DNA of 36,227 bases from a bacterium (GCA_003245715.1 QKCJ01000055.1:1-36227), one strand, 5' to 3'; shown: positions 7,356-16,180, counted from the first letter of the stretch. The notes: generated by a model from the letters alone, not told the origin. Made by a program: numbers and translations.

Positions 7356-8375
7356 TCAGCCGCGCAATAAACGGTTTGGCGAGTCCCCGCGCCCTTTGCC
7401 ACGGTGGCGGCCAATAGATTCAAGCCACTCGGTAAGATCGGTCTGAGCTTCACTCAGCACCGCCTTGGCCGGATAAATCTCGTACAACTGGCGGTATTTT
7501 GCCGGAGTAAAGTTCGGCATCAGCACATTCGCCCCACAACTAAGCCCCTGCAGGCGTCCGCTTACCCCTTCAAGGGTCGCAAGGGCGGTGGTGCTGGGGA
7601 TATTTGATTTCGGACAGACCAGACGCGCCAGCGCAACCACCCGGCACGCCATCTCCACACTGTTTGGCACCTGTCCGCTTTCAGCTTTTGGCAAGGTAAA
7701 GAGCGGCGTGTCAGGATGCGGGATATAGGGGCCGACGCCGATCATGTCAAGGTCGATCTCGCCAAAACGCACAATATCTTCGGCAAGGGAGTCATAAGTC
7801 TGCCCGGGTATGCCAATCAGTACACCGCTGCCGACTTCATAGCCAAGCTCACGTAATTGGCTCAACACCTCAAAACGGTCACTCTTTTTGCCCGGAAGCG
7901 AGGGATGGATGGTCTCGTATAATTTCTGGTTGCCGGTCTCAAAACGCAGCAGATACCGGTCTGCTCCCGCTTTGCGCCATAATTTGATCTCCTCAAGGTC
8001 GCGCTCGCCAAGAGAAAGGGTTATCGCCATACCGGTCTCGGCTTTTATTGATTCAATGATCTCGGCCATCCAGTCGGCAGTCGCCGCCATGTCCTCGCCG
8101 CCCTGAATGACAACTGTCGAATAATCCTTGGACTTCGCCTCGCGCGCGCAGGCAATAATTTCAGGGATGGTCATCCGGTAACGTACAATATCATGATTTC
8201 CCGCCCGGATGCCGCAATAGCCGCACTGCCGCCGGCAATGGTTAGAGAACTCAATCAGCCCGCGCAGGTAAACATCATCACCGACTTCCTCCTTGCGCAC
8301 TTTATCAGCCCGGCTGAATAACTCCTGCGGGTCTTCCACCGTAAGATAATCAAGAATTTCCTGTTTGTTTAACAT
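7356..8375 (-). CDS. hydE: [FeFe]-hydrogenase maturase HydE (radical SAM)
   Basis: The 339-residue protein is a BioB-like radical SAM enzyme. The 4Fe-4S motif CRRQCGYC is at 47-54 (Cys47, Cys51, Cys54, the CX3CX2C spacing). Family features include IEFSNHCRRQCGYCGIR, VIQGGED, RFETGNQKLYETIHPSLPG and the C-terminal NFTPAKYRQLYEIYP. HydE, with HydF and HydG, builds the diiron centre of [FeFe]-hydrogenase. This implies hydrogen production or uptake and an anaerobic lifestyle. No hydF, hydG or hydrogenase gene is in the window. BioB and PylB are related alternatives, but the motif context fits HydE best. It has its own terminator and no close same-strand partner. Confidence 0.85.
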   Translation of the reverse strand: MLNKQEILDYLTVEDPQELFSRADKVRKEEVGDDVYLRGLIEFSNHCRRQCGYCGIRAGNHDIVRYRMTIPEIIACAREAKSKDYSTVVIQGGEDMAATADWMAEIIESIKAETGMAITLSLGERDLEEIKLWRKAGADRYLLRFETGNQKLYETIHPSLPGKKSDRFEVLSQLRELGYEVGSGVLIGIPGQTYDSLAEDIVRFGEIDLDMIGVGPYIPHPDTPLFTLPKAESGQVPNSVEMACRVVALARLVCPKSNIPSTTALATLEGVSGRLQGLSCGANVLMPNFTPAKYRQLYEIYPAKAVLSEAQTDLTEWLESIGRHRGKGRGDSPNRLLRG

Positions 8376-8512
8376 ATATTTATCCTTATTCCGGTGATCT
8401 TTAATCTGTACCTCAACTTGATTCTAGCACATAATTCTGTTATTTTGCAATATAATTAGCAGAAGAATCCAGAACTTTTAAAATACGCAAACCTGGTGAT
8501 AAAATCTATATC

Positions 8513-8542
8513 AAAAACGGACAACGCTTTAGGCATTGTCCG
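8513..8542 (-). terminator. Terminator of tyrS
   Basis: A 7-bp stem CGGACAA/TTGTCCG (8518-8524 with 8536-8542) is followed on the minus strand by TTTTT. It lies about 70 bases past the tyrS stop. Confidence 0.85.
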
Positions 8543-8614
8543 CTCTTTCGTGATAATTAGATAATTTTTTATTTTTATTTCGTTTTTAGGCGTCTTTCAT
8601 AAAAACTGCAATAA

Positions 8615-9892
8615 TCAGCCTTCAACGCGGACCAGGCAGTAGTTCTTTTTCCCCTTGCGCAGAACCAGAGTGCTTTCACTGGCCAGATCAGAGGTGCTGA
8701 CAACCTGATCCATTGATTCAAACTTGACATTATTTAATGACGCGCCATTTTGCTGCAACGCGCGGCGTGCTTCACCCTTACTGCCGTAAAGCGGGGTCAT
8801 TGCCAGCAGGTCAATTGCGCCGATACCGGCAGCGAGTTCATCCTTCTTGATACTTACCGACGGAACGTCAGCGAAAATCGCTGTCAGGTCAGAGTCCTTG
8901 AGGTTCTCGATCTTCTCACCGAAGAAGATCCGCGTTGCGCGTTCTGCCGCTTCAAGACCTTTTGTTCCGTGAACAATCTTGACTACTTCTGAAGCCAGAG
9001 TCTTCTGCGCTTCACGTTTTTCCGGTGCGTCCTTGATTGTCTGCTCAAGGTCGGCGATCTCTTCCATACTCAGGAAGGTAAAGTACTTGAGGTATGTCAG
9101 CACGCTTGTGTCATCAGAATTCAGAAGGTACTGATACATCTGGTAAGGGCTGGTGATGTTCGGATCAAGATAAATCGTGCCGCCTTCGCTCTTGCCGAAT
9201 TTCTTGCCCTGACCGTCAGTAACCAGAGGAATAACCATACCGTAGACTGAAGCCGCTTCGCACTTGCGGGTAAGCTCGATTCCGGCGACAATATTGCCCC
9301 ACTGATCGCCGCCGCCAAGCTGGAGCTTGACATTGTGGGTGCGGTATAGATGAAGGAAGTCATAAGCCTGCAGCATCTGATAGGAGAATTCGGTAAAGCT
9401 CAGGCCAACTTCAGAATTAAGCCGTTTCTTGACTGATTCCTTAGAGAGCATCTCGCCCATACGGAAGCGCTTGCCGACATCACGCAAAAACTCAAGGAAT
9501 GAAAATTTACCCAGCCAGTCGTGGTTATTAAGAAGGATTGCGCTGTTAGCCCCGCAGTCAAAATCAAGCAGACCCTCAAGCTGTTTGCGCTGACCGGCGA
9601 TATTCGCGGCAATGACTTCTTCACTGAGCAGATTACGCTCGGCATTCTTACCGGACGGGTCGCCGATCATGCCGGTAGCTCCGCCGACAATAATAACCGG
9701 CTTATGCCCCGCCATCTGAAGGCGACGCATCGTGATGATAGCAAAGAGGTTACCGATCTGCAGGCTAGGGGCTGTCGGGTCATAGCCGGTGTAGAATGAG
9801 ACCGATTCCTTACCGAATAACTCACCAAGCGACTCATCAGAGACATGCTCAACCAACCCGCGTGCGCGGAAATCCTCCAAAAGATTTGCCAT
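8615..9892 (-). CDS. tyrS: Tyrosyl-tRNA synthetase
   Basis: The 425-residue class I synthetase matches E. coli TyrS in length (424). Visible are the HIGH-like motif QIGN in YTGYDPTAPSLQIGNLF, the ATP site GGATGMIGDPSGK, the tyrosine pocket QMLQAYDFLHL and the KMSKS-like motif KFGKS. A C-terminal S4-type RNA-binding domain (about 360-425) ends the protein. The start is ATG at 9892, where GAGG lies 8 bases upstream; a longer frame to 9943 exists but lacks support. Divergent promoters serve this gene and the DUF2344 gene. Confidence 0.95.
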   Translation of the reverse strand: MANLLEDFRARGLVEHVSDESLGELFGKESVSFYTGYDPTAPSLQIGNLFAIITMRRLQMAGHKPVIIVGGATGMIGDPSGKNAERNLLSEEVIAANIAGQRKQLEGLLDFDCGANSAILLNNHDWLGKFSFLEFLRDVGKRFRMGEMLSKESVKKRLNSEVGLSFTEFSYQMLQAYDFLHLYRTHNVKLQLGGGDQWGNIVAGIELTRKCEAASVYGMVIPLVTDGQGKKFGKSEGGTIYLDPNITSPYQMYQYLLNSDDTSVLTYLKYFTFLSMEEIADLEQTIKDAPEKREAQKTLASEVVKIVHGTKGLEAAERATRIFFGEKIENLKDSDLTAIFADVPSVSIKKDELAAGIGAIDLLAMTPLYGSKGEARRALQQNGASLNNVKFESMDQVVSTSDLASESTLVLRKGKKNYCLVRVEG

Positions 9893-9915
9893 ATTAATTT
9901 CCTCAAAAATGCCGG

Positions 9916-9943
9916 ACAATACCGTGTTGTAATCAACTTGCAA
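9916..9943 (-). promoter_or_regulatory. Sigma-70-type promoter of tyrS
   Basis: On the minus strand TTGCAA (9943-9938) and TATTGT (9921-9916) are 16 bases apart, placed just upstream of the tyrS ribosome-binding site. It overlaps the divergent promoter of the DUF2344 gene, so the two probably compete. Confidence 0.45.
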
Positions 9944-9954
9944 ATTAGTATAAT
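9927..9954 (+). promoter_or_regulatory. Sigma-70-type promoter of the DUF2344-rng unit
   Basis: TTGTAA (9927-9932), a 16-base spacer and a consensus TATAAT (9949-9954) predict a start near 9961. That is upstream of the ATG chosen at 10039 and makes the longer reading frame beginning at 9955 unlikely. Confidence 0.6.
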
Positions 9955-10038
9955 ATGTATAAGAAAAAATATGTCAATAACACTTTTGATGATAGGGGTT
10001 TGCCCTGCAATGATTTATGGCGGGGCGTAATTGAATTT

Positions 10039-10692
10039 ATGGCAGAAGATACAGCCAATCTGGTGCAAAAAATATCCTTCACCTTTGAGAAGGCAGGATT
10101 ATCACGCTTTTATTCGCACCACGACCTGATGCGCCACTTTGAGCGTGCGCTACGCCGTGCGTCACTGGCGGTGCGCCTCAGCAGCGGATTCAACCCCAGA
10201 CCCCGGATGGTATTTCCGCATCCGCTCTCCCTTGGTGTCAGCTCTTTATGTGAAGAGATTGAGATAGAATTTACAGACTCGCTTCCAGCGGAGGAGATCT
10301 TCCGCAAGCTTGCAGTCCAGGTCAAGCCGGTGGTTAAACTACTGGCCTGGAAGAAGCTGCCGCCCGTGAAAAAAGGCAGGAAGGTTGTAAGCAGCGAGTA
10401 TGAGATTACAGGCTGGCCTGATCTCCCGGCGATTGCCGTGGAGCTTGGAGCCATGCTTGAAGAGGAAAAGATTTTAGTAACGCGTGGCCATGGCAGAAAA
10501 GAACGTTTGATTGATATGCGCCCCTATATTATTGACGGGGTGATAACGGCAAAAGGTTTGCGGTTAAAAATCAAACATCTTGAAAATGGTGCAGGACGGG
10601 TTGATGAGGTAAACAAATACCTCAGTGAGAAACTCGGACTTGACTGGTGCAGCCATGAAATGACCCGCGTTACGATGGAATTTTGTAATTAA
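10039..10692 (+). CDS. TIGR03936 / DUF2344 family protein
   Basis: The 217-residue protein shows the family signature ISFTFEKAGLSRFYSHHDLM followed by RHFERALRRASLAVRLSSGF and NPRPRMVFPHPLSLGVSS. In many bacteria this domain is encoded next to, or fused with, a B12-binding radical SAM protein (TIGR03960) and lies just before the RNase E/G gene. Here the RNase gene follows after 204 bases, but the radical SAM partner is not upstream. The biochemical role is not established. The ATG at 10039 is chosen because the frame start at 9955 overlaps the -10 box. The ribosome-binding site is weak. Confidence 0.8.
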   Translation: MAEDTANLVQKISFTFEKAGLSRFYSHHDLMRHFERALRRASLAVRLSSGFNPRPRMVFPHPLSLGVSSLCEEIEIEFTDSLPAEEIFRKLAVQVKPVVKLLAWKKLPPVKKGRKVVSSEYEITGWPDLPAIAVELGAMLEEEKILVTRGHGRKERLIDMRPYIIDGVITAKGLRLKIKHLENGAGRVDEVNKYLSEKLGLDWCSHEMTRVTMEFCN

Positions 10693-10713
10693 TTTTTATT
10701 TATCGGAATTTTT

Positions 10714-10890
10714 CGGAGGGGCAGCCCTCCGGCCATTCTGATGGTGCAAAGACTGGCTTCAAAGCGGAAACGGGCATCCGCGAGGGCAGCTTAACGGGTA
10801 AAATCGTCACTGCATTTATCCTTCTGTAAACGCGAAAATCTTACGGATAACTGTAAACATACCCCACCTTCGCAGAATGGCGTTAAGGAG
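10714..10890 (+). promoter_or_regulatory. Structured 5' leader of rng
   Basis: This intergenic stretch can fold into a closed structure. GCCATTCTG (10732-10740) pairs perfectly with CAGAATGGC (10873-10881), which ends 3 bases before the ribosome-binding site AAGGAG (10885-10890). Inside it are GCGGA/TCCGC (10764-10768 with 10777-10781) and TTATCC/GGATAA (10816-10821 with 10845-10850), giving a multi-branch shape. A separate CGGAGGG/CCCTCCG hairpin (10714-10728) lies just upstream. RNase E mRNA in enterobacteria is autoregulated through its 5' leader, so a similar role is plausible. No known riboswitch class is recognised. Confidence 0.45.
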
Positions 10891-10896
10891 AACAAT

Positions 10897-12444
10897 TTGG
10901 GCAAGAAACGACGCAGGAAGAAAAATACCAATCCTGCCAGCAGTGACAACATCAGAAGAATGTTAATCAATGTGGTTGATCCGGGGGAGATCCGGGTTGC
11001 TATCGCCGGGCCTAACGGCCTTGAGGACGTCTATATCGAGAAGTCCGGCGGTGAATTTGTACACGGCAATCTCTTCAAAGGCAAGGTCGAGAACGCGGAG
11101 AATAATCTGCAGGCGGCCTTTGTCAATATCGGCGCAGAGAAGAACGGCTTCCTGCACCAGCGCGATATCATCCCTCCTTTTGGCGGCTATGATGATATCC
11201 TCAAGCGTCGCCGACGCAAAGCTCCTGAAGACATTCATAAGATGCAGCCAAGCGAGATGGTCTATAAAGGCCAGGAGCTGCTCGTTCAGATAACCCGTGA
11301 AGCAGTCTCAACCAAGGGGCCGAGCCTGACAACTTACGTCTCGCTTCCGGGACGTTATCTGGTACTGATGCCGTCAGTCAAAAAACGCGGGGTAAGCCGC
11401 AAAATCACCGACGAGAAAGAGCGTAATGAACTTAAAAAAGCGCTCGAACAGCTTGACCCGCCTAAAGACATGGGCTTTATTATCCGTACTGCGGGTATGG
11501 GCAAGGGGCGTGAGGAGCTGCAGCGCGATCTTGATTATCTGACACGGTTGTGGACAGCAATCTGTGAGCGCGCCAAAAAAGTAAAAGCTCCGGCGACTAT
11601 CTATCAGGAGAGCGATCTGGTTATCAGGGCTATCCGGGATTACTTCAATTCGGAGATAGACGAGCTGGTTGTTGACGCACCTGACGAGCATGAACGGGCG
11701 GAGGATTTTCTTGACCTCTTGATGCCTGAGTATAAAGAACGCCTCAAGGTCTATGACGGTACTGACCCGATCTTCCACCACTATAAAATCGAAGAAGAAA
11801 TCGACAAGCTCTTCTCGCGCTCAGTACGCCTCAAGAGTGGCGGTGAACTGGTGATCGAGCAGACGGAGGCGATGGTGACTATCGACGTCAATACCGGAAG
11901 CTTCCTCAAGGGCGGCTCTTCGCGTGACATGATTCTGCAGCTCAATAAAGAAGCGGCCGCAGAGGTTGCCCGTCAGCTGCGCCTGCGCGACATGGGCGGA
12001 CTTATCATGATTGACTTTATTGATATGGAGTCGCAGGATGACCGCAGGGCGGTAGAGAATCTGCTGCGCACTGAAATGGAGAAAGACCGGGCGCGTGTTA
12101 CGATGCTGCCGATAAGTGCGCTTGGAGTTATGGAAATGACCAGGCAGAGGGTACGCAAGAGTCTGCGCGGTACGCATTACCACACCTGCCCGCACTGTAA
12201 AGGTTCAGGCATGGTCAAGAATGTAGATGCGCTTGGCTCGGAACTTATCCGCCGGGTGCGTGCCGAGATTGACGAGAAGGATGCGGATGTTATTGTCAGG
12301 ATGCACGCATCTGTTGCTTTGCCGATAGCTAACACCTACCGCGAAGCATTGGCGGCGATTGAGCATAAGAGAGAGCGGACGGTTACAATTATCGCCGATT
12401 CCTCACTTGCGGCCGATGAAATTATTCTTGAAAGCGAAGTCTGA
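10897..12444 (+). CDS. rng: Ribonuclease G/E family endoribonuclease
   Basis: The 515-residue protein contains an S1-like RNA-binding domain (about 50-135) and a DNase I-like catalytic region. The metal-binding aspartates are Asp330 (VTIDVNTGSF) and Asp373 (MIDFIDME), 43 residues apart as in E. coli RNase E (303/346). The zinc-link CPHC is at 431-434, again at the RNase E distance. It lacks the long C-terminal scaffold of RNase E, so it resembles RNase G. It cleaves single-stranded RNA during rRNA maturation and mRNA decay. The start is TTG at 10897, with AAGGAG 6 bases upstream. The N-terminus is unusually basic (KKRRRKKN). Confidence 0.93.
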   Translation: MGKKRRRKKNTNPASSDNIRRMLINVVDPGEIRVAIAGPNGLEDVYIEKSGGEFVHGNLFKGKVENAENNLQAAFVNIGAEKNGFLHQRDIIPPFGGYDDILKRRRRKAPEDIHKMQPSEMVYKGQELLVQITREAVSTKGPSLTTYVSLPGRYLVLMPSVKKRGVSRKITDEKERNELKKALEQLDPPKDMGFIIRTAGMGKGREELQRDLDYLTRLWTAICERAKKVKAPATIYQESDLVIRAIRDYFNSEIDELVVDAPDEHERAEDFLDLLMPEYKERLKVYDGTDPIFHHYKIEEEIDKLFSRSVRLKSGGELVIEQTEAMVTIDVNTGSFLKGGSSRDMILQLNKEAAAEVARQLRLRDMGGLIMIDFIDMESQDDRRAVENLLRTEMEKDRARVTMLPISALGVMEMTRQRVRKSLRGTHYHTCPHCKGSGMVKNVDALGSELIRRVRAEIDEKDADVIVRMHASVALPIANTYREALAAIEHKRERTVTIIADSSLAADEIILESEV

Positions 12445-12501
12445 TTTTTTAAGGAATAATGGCCGGACGCGTTTTGTTTCTGCATTTAATGAGGTCTATA
12501 A

Positions 12502-13605
12502 ATGGCTGCAACTGTTGGTGAAGTGATTGAGTTGATGCAGGCTTTCGCGCCTGAGTATCTTGCCTGCGAGGGAGATCCGGTCGGGCTTCACGCGGGGGCG
12601 CGAGCTTGCAGTGTCAGTAAAATCATGCTGGCGATGGATGCGACTGAGCCAATTGTCGATGCGGCAATTGACTCCGGCGTTGACATGCTTGTCACCCACC
12701 ACCCGCGTTTTTTTCGCGGCCTTAAAAATCTCGATGAAGACCGTTCTGAAAATGCGTTGGCGGCAAAACTTCTCCGCGCCGGTATTGCCCTTTACTGCGC
12801 GCACACCAATCTTGATATTGCCCCGGGTGGTGTTAATGACACTCTGGCTGACCTCGCAGGAATGGCTGAAAAGCGCCGTCCCCTGCAGACAGTTTACCGC
12901 GATACAATTTTAAAGCTGACTGTGTTTGTGCCTGAGGAGAATCTTGAAGATGTCCGCCAGGCAATCTGCGCGGCGGGTGCCGGTTGCATCGGTAATTACT
13001 CAGAATGCACCTACCGCGTCTGCGGAATCGGTTCCTTTCTTCCCGGTGCTGAGGCGAATCCGCATATTGGTCAGCAGGGCAGGCTTGAAGAGGTTAGCGA
13101 GTGGCGGCTTGAAGCGGTTGTGCCTAAGAGCGCAAAATCTCAGGTCATCCGCGCATTAACAGACGCACACCCGTATGAAGAACCGGCTTATGATCTTATC
13201 GCCACTGAGCGTTATGAGAGTTACGGCCTTGGCAGGGTGGGAATGCTTGAGACCCCTTGCTCACTCAAGAAATTTGCAGCAAAGATAAAAGATAGCTGCA
13301 AAAGCCGGGCGGCCTGTCTTCTTGGCGACCCGGATAAAATTATCGGCAAGGCTGCGGTCTGGGGCGGGAGCGGGGCTCCGGCGGGGGCGGTCATTGGTTC
13401 AGGGGCGGAGGTTCTGGTTTGCGGTGAATTGTCATATCACGATGCCGAACTGCTTCAACGGGCGGGAGTGGCGGCGCTGGTTCTTGGCCATGGGCCGAGC
13501 GAGCAGGTTGTGCTGCCGGTTGTAGCGGAAAATCTTCGTGAAGGTCTTGAGGGGGTTGAGGTTATTGTTTCTGCTTGCCTGTGGCCGGATTTTGTCTCTG
13601 TCTGA
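12502..13605 (+). CDS. Nif3-like dinuclear metal-centre protein
   Basis: The 367-residue protein belongs to the Nif3/YbgI/YqfO family (GTP cyclohydrolase 1 type 2 homologue). The metal-binding motif VTHHPRFF and the HTNLD motif are visible in the N-terminal half, and LGHGPSEQ in the C-terminal half. The long form has a CutA-like middle insertion (about 130-225, with the AHPYEEPAYDL signature), as in Bacillus YqfO. The cellular role is not settled. GAGG lies 7 bases before the ATG. It follows rng by 57 bases, and the methyltransferase gene begins 17 bases after its stop, so the three are probably co-transcribed. Confidence 0.9.
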   Translation: MAATVGEVIELMQAFAPEYLACEGDPVGLHAGARACSVSKIMLAMDATEPIVDAAIDSGVDMLVTHHPRFFRGLKNLDEDRSENALAAKLLRAGIALYCAHTNLDIAPGGVNDTLADLAGMAEKRRPLQTVYRDTILKLTVFVPEENLEDVRQAICAAGAGCIGNYSECTYRVCGIGSFLPGAEANPHIGQQGRLEEVSEWRLEAVVPKSAKSQVIRALTDAHPYEEPAYDLIATERYESYGLGRVGMLETPCSLKKFAAKIKDSCKSRAACLLGDPDKIIGKAAVWGGSGAPAGAVIGSGAEVLVCGELSYHDAELLQRAGVAALVLGHGPSEQVVLPVVAENLREGLEGVEVIVSACLWPDFVSV

Positions 13606-13622
13606 GACGCGGTGAGGGCGTG

Positions 13623-14114
13623 ATGGGAAAAAGGCTGGAAACTGAAAAATTTGAAATTCCAACCCTTTGGGGTGTTTTTATCGCAGAATACTCAGATAAC
13701 GGGTTGCGTAAGCTCGTCTTTCCCCGTAAATTTGTAGAAGCGCGTGAGTATTCCCGGAAGCCGGATCTTTCAGCTAAGGCTAATAAGCTTGCCGTTGAAC
13801 TGGCTGAGTATATTGCTGGTAAGCGCAAGAAATTTTCAATAAAACCTGATCTTTCTGGTTACAGCGAATTCTCTCTGGCAGTCTGGGAAAAGATGAGTAA
13901 AATACCCTACGGGCAGACCATGAGTTACGGGGAGGTTGCCAGGGCAATCGGCAGACCCAAAGCCGCCAGAGCTGTTGGCCGGGCCTGCGGGGCTAACCCA
14001 GTACCGGTAATAATCCCCTGCCACAGGATTGTCGCAAAGGGTTCAATCGGCGGGTTTGGCTCTGGCCTTGACTGGAAACGCAGGCTATTTTCGGTTGAGG
14101 CAATAACAGGGTAA
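13623..14114 (+). CDS. ogt: O6-methylguanine-DNA methyltransferase
   Basis: The 163-residue protein transfers alkyl groups from O6-alkylguanine to its own cysteine and so repairs DNA in a suicide reaction. The active-site motif IPCHR has Cys133 as acceptor. The helix-turn-helix region YGQTMSYGEVARAIGRPKAARAVG and the GGFGSG loop are typical. The N-terminal domain is short, as in Ogt-type enzymes without an Ada regulatory part. The ATG at 13623 is preceded by GTGAGGG; an in-frame frame extends to 13575 inside the Nif3 gene but is unlikely. It lies 17 bases after the Nif3-like gene. Confidence 0.92.
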   Translation: MGKRLETEKFEIPTLWGVFIAEYSDNGLRKLVFPRKFVEAREYSRKPDLSAKANKLAVELAEYIAGKRKKFSIKPDLSGYSEFSLAVWEKMSKIPYGQTMSYGEVARAIGRPKAARAVGRACGANPVPVIIPCHRIVAKGSIGGFGSGLDWKRRLFSVEAITG

Positions 14115-14183
14115 ATTTCCGGACTCACCGTCGGAGCTTTTATTTTTTACGGATAAACCGTTACAGTATTTTAAGGTAATCAT

Positions 14184-15551
14184 ATGTCTGAGGATAAAAA
14201 ACTTATTCTTCTGCCCTCTTATCAGGAAGCAATGGAGTACCTCGACGGTTTTACTAATTTCGAGCGTACGCAGGACTTTCCTGCCGGTACCGGCGCTTAC
14301 GGCACTGCCCGGATGGAAGAACTGCTTGATATCCTTGATTGTCCGCAGCATGACTACCCGGTTCTGCATATCTCCGGCACCAAGGGTAAAGGATCAACAG
14401 CTTATCTTACCGCGTCACTCCTTGAAAAAATGGGGATGCACACCGGACTTTATGTTTCCCCACACGTTACCGATCTGATGGAACGCATCCAGATCGGCGG
14501 GCGCAACCTCAATAAATCAATCTTCTGCAAGATCTTCTCAAAGGTCAGAAATGCTGCAGAACAAATGGAAAGCAAACCCTCTTATTTTGAGATGCTTACG
14601 GCAATCGCCTATCTGGCATTTTCCGATCAGGCTATTGATATTGCGGTTGTTGAAGTTGGCATGGGCGGACGCCTTGACGCGACGAATGTCTCTGATATGC
14701 CCGTAGCCGTCAGCGCAATTACCCCGGTAAGTTTGGAACATACCAAGATTTTAGGTAAAGAGGTCGCTGATATCGCCCTTGAGAAAGCCGGTATTATGCG
14801 CGCTGGCATCCCGGTTGTCCTCGGCCGTCAGGAACTGATGGCACATAAAGTTATCGAGAGAAAGGCCGCCCGGCTTGGCTGCGAACTGATCGAAGTGGGG
14901 CGTGATCTGACAATAACCGCAAATGAAGATATTGACCCGAAAGAAAATGCGGGAATAATGCAGCTGATCTCCATTAAAACGCCGTATGGGGATTACCCTG
15001 ATATCCCACTTTCACTGGCCGGAGCACACCAGCGCGAAAACGCCCTGACCGCTCTTGGACTTGTCGAAAATTTCATCGGGGCGGCAATTGACCCCAAACT
15101 TTTAAGCAAAGCCTGGAAAGATACCTGTCCTCCCGGGCGCTTTGAGCTTGTTTCAAGCGAACCACATGTAATTCTGGACGGTGCGCACAATATGGCCAGT
15201 TCCTGGGCGCTTGCCGAGACCCTACAAAATCGTTATCCTATGGTCAGACCTAAAGTTATGGTTTTCAGCGCCTGTCAGGACAAAGATATCCGCGGGATGC
15301 TGAAAATCCTGCTTCCACTGGTTGATTCCGTAATCTTTACAACTAATAACAGCCCCCGCCACGTCCCTCCATACGAGCTTGCAGAGATCGCGATGGATCT
15401 GTATCCTACTGTAAGGCAAGACGTTAAGGATGACCCGAGAGCCGCAGTCTGGCTTGCGTACCGGGTTACGGGTGATGACGGACTTATTCTTGTCACCGGC
15501 AGCCTCTATTTAATTGGGGATGTTCGTCAATTCTGCCACAATAAGTTCTGA
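14184..15551 (+). CDS. folC: Folylpolyglutamate / dihydrofolate synthase
   Basis: The 455-residue Mur-ligase-family enzyme adds glutamate to dihydropteroate or tetrahydrofolate. The P-loop SGTKGKGST is at 64-72, and the FolC signatures SPHVTDLMERIQIGG, VEVGMGGRLDATN and LDGAHN are all present. The N-terminus carries a typical YLDGFTNFERT helix. It follows the methyltransferase gene by 69 bases on the same strand, and AAGG lies upstream of the ATG. All key residues appear intact. Confidence 0.95.
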   Translation: MSEDKKLILLPSYQEAMEYLDGFTNFERTQDFPAGTGAYGTARMEELLDILDCPQHDYPVLHISGTKGKGSTAYLTASLLEKMGMHTGLYVSPHVTDLMERIQIGGRNLNKSIFCKIFSKVRNAAEQMESKPSYFEMLTAIAYLAFSDQAIDIAVVEVGMGGRLDATNVSDMPVAVSAITPVSLEHTKILGKEVADIALEKAGIMRAGIPVVLGRQELMAHKVIERKAARLGCELIEVGRDLTITANEDIDPKENAGIMQLISIKTPYGDYPDIPLSLAGAHQRENALTALGLVENFIGAAIDPKLLSKAWKDTCPPGRFELVSSEPHVILDGAHNMASSWALAETLQNRYPMVRPKVMVFSACQDKDIRGMLKILLPLVDSVIFTTNNSPRHVPPYELAEIAMDLYPTVRQDVKDDPRAAVWLAYRVTGDDGLILVTGSLYLIGDVRQFCHNKF

Positions 15552-15833
15552 TCTTCACAAATCTTGCATTAATTCGTGGATATTTTGTGGAAAACTTTAA
15601 AAAAAATCCTGAAAAATCTTGCAAGAAAACTCGATTTCTGTTTAATTTGTTATAAATTAAGGAGTTATGGTGGCGAATAATGAATAAAAATTCTGATTTT
15701 TTATTCAAGTTCTATTCTCCGCCGCCGTTAATAAAAATATAGAGGCAAGATCAGATCTCCGATGGAACGGGCAAAACTGATTGATGCTTTATTCAGCGCG
15801 TGGGGGTGTTCCTGCGTGAAAGGCAGGTGGGTT

Positions 15834-16148
15834 ATGAGAATTAGTGGATACGGCGAATTTGAGAGCATACGCAAGACCGTTCAAAAGGACGATTCCGTAC
15901 GCAAAAAAGAAACCGAAGAAAAAACTACTGTAACCAGCAAGCCGGCTTTAGATCAGGCTGATGTATCAGCTTCCGCTCGTATGTACCAGATGCGTGACAA
16001 GGCTGTGGAAGGTCTGAAGAAGATTCCTGATCCGCGCGAGGAGAAGGTCAACGAGATCCTGGAAAAGATGGAAAAGGGAACTCTCATGACGCCTGATGCA
16101 GTCAAGGAAAGTATAGGCCGGATGTTAGACCGAGGAATAACATACTAA
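15834..16148 (+). CDS. flgM: FlgM-like anti-sigma-28 factor
   Basis: The 104-residue, charged protein starts MRISGYGEFESIRKTVQKDD with a disordered-looking N-terminal half. It ends with PREEKVNEILEKMEKGTLMTPDAVKESIGRMLDRGI, which follows the FlgM sigma-binding pattern (R-x3-V-x2-I-x6-G, then a short helix). FlgM holds the flagellar sigma factor FliA inactive until it is exported. No flagellar gene is in the window, so this is an orphan. ATG at 15834 is chosen because AGGTGGG lies just upstream; an in-frame ATG at 15762 would add 24 residues of unrelated character. A strong terminator follows. Confidence 0.65.
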   Translation: MRISGYGEFESIRKTVQKDDSVRKKETEEKTTVTSKPALDQADVSASARMYQMRDKAVEGLKKIPDPREEKVNEILEKMEKGTLMTPDAVKESIGRMLDRGITY

Positions 16149-16180
16149 AGCTGGGCTGCATAAAACTACAAAACTAAGGA

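Noticed and set aside
9955..10038. Longer N-terminus of the DUF2344 protein
   Set aside because: It begins directly at the -10 box of the promoter at 9927-9954, before the expected transcription start.
10714..10890. Cobalamin or other known riboswitch, or RNase P RNA, in the rng leader
   Set aside because: Conserved boxes of these RNA classes were not found; only the stems described are supported.
15659..15687. AAGGAG followed by ATG and a six-codon frame (MVANNE) as a leader peptide
   Set aside because: The spacing of 2 bases between AAGGAG and ATG is too short, and no attenuator hairpin follows.
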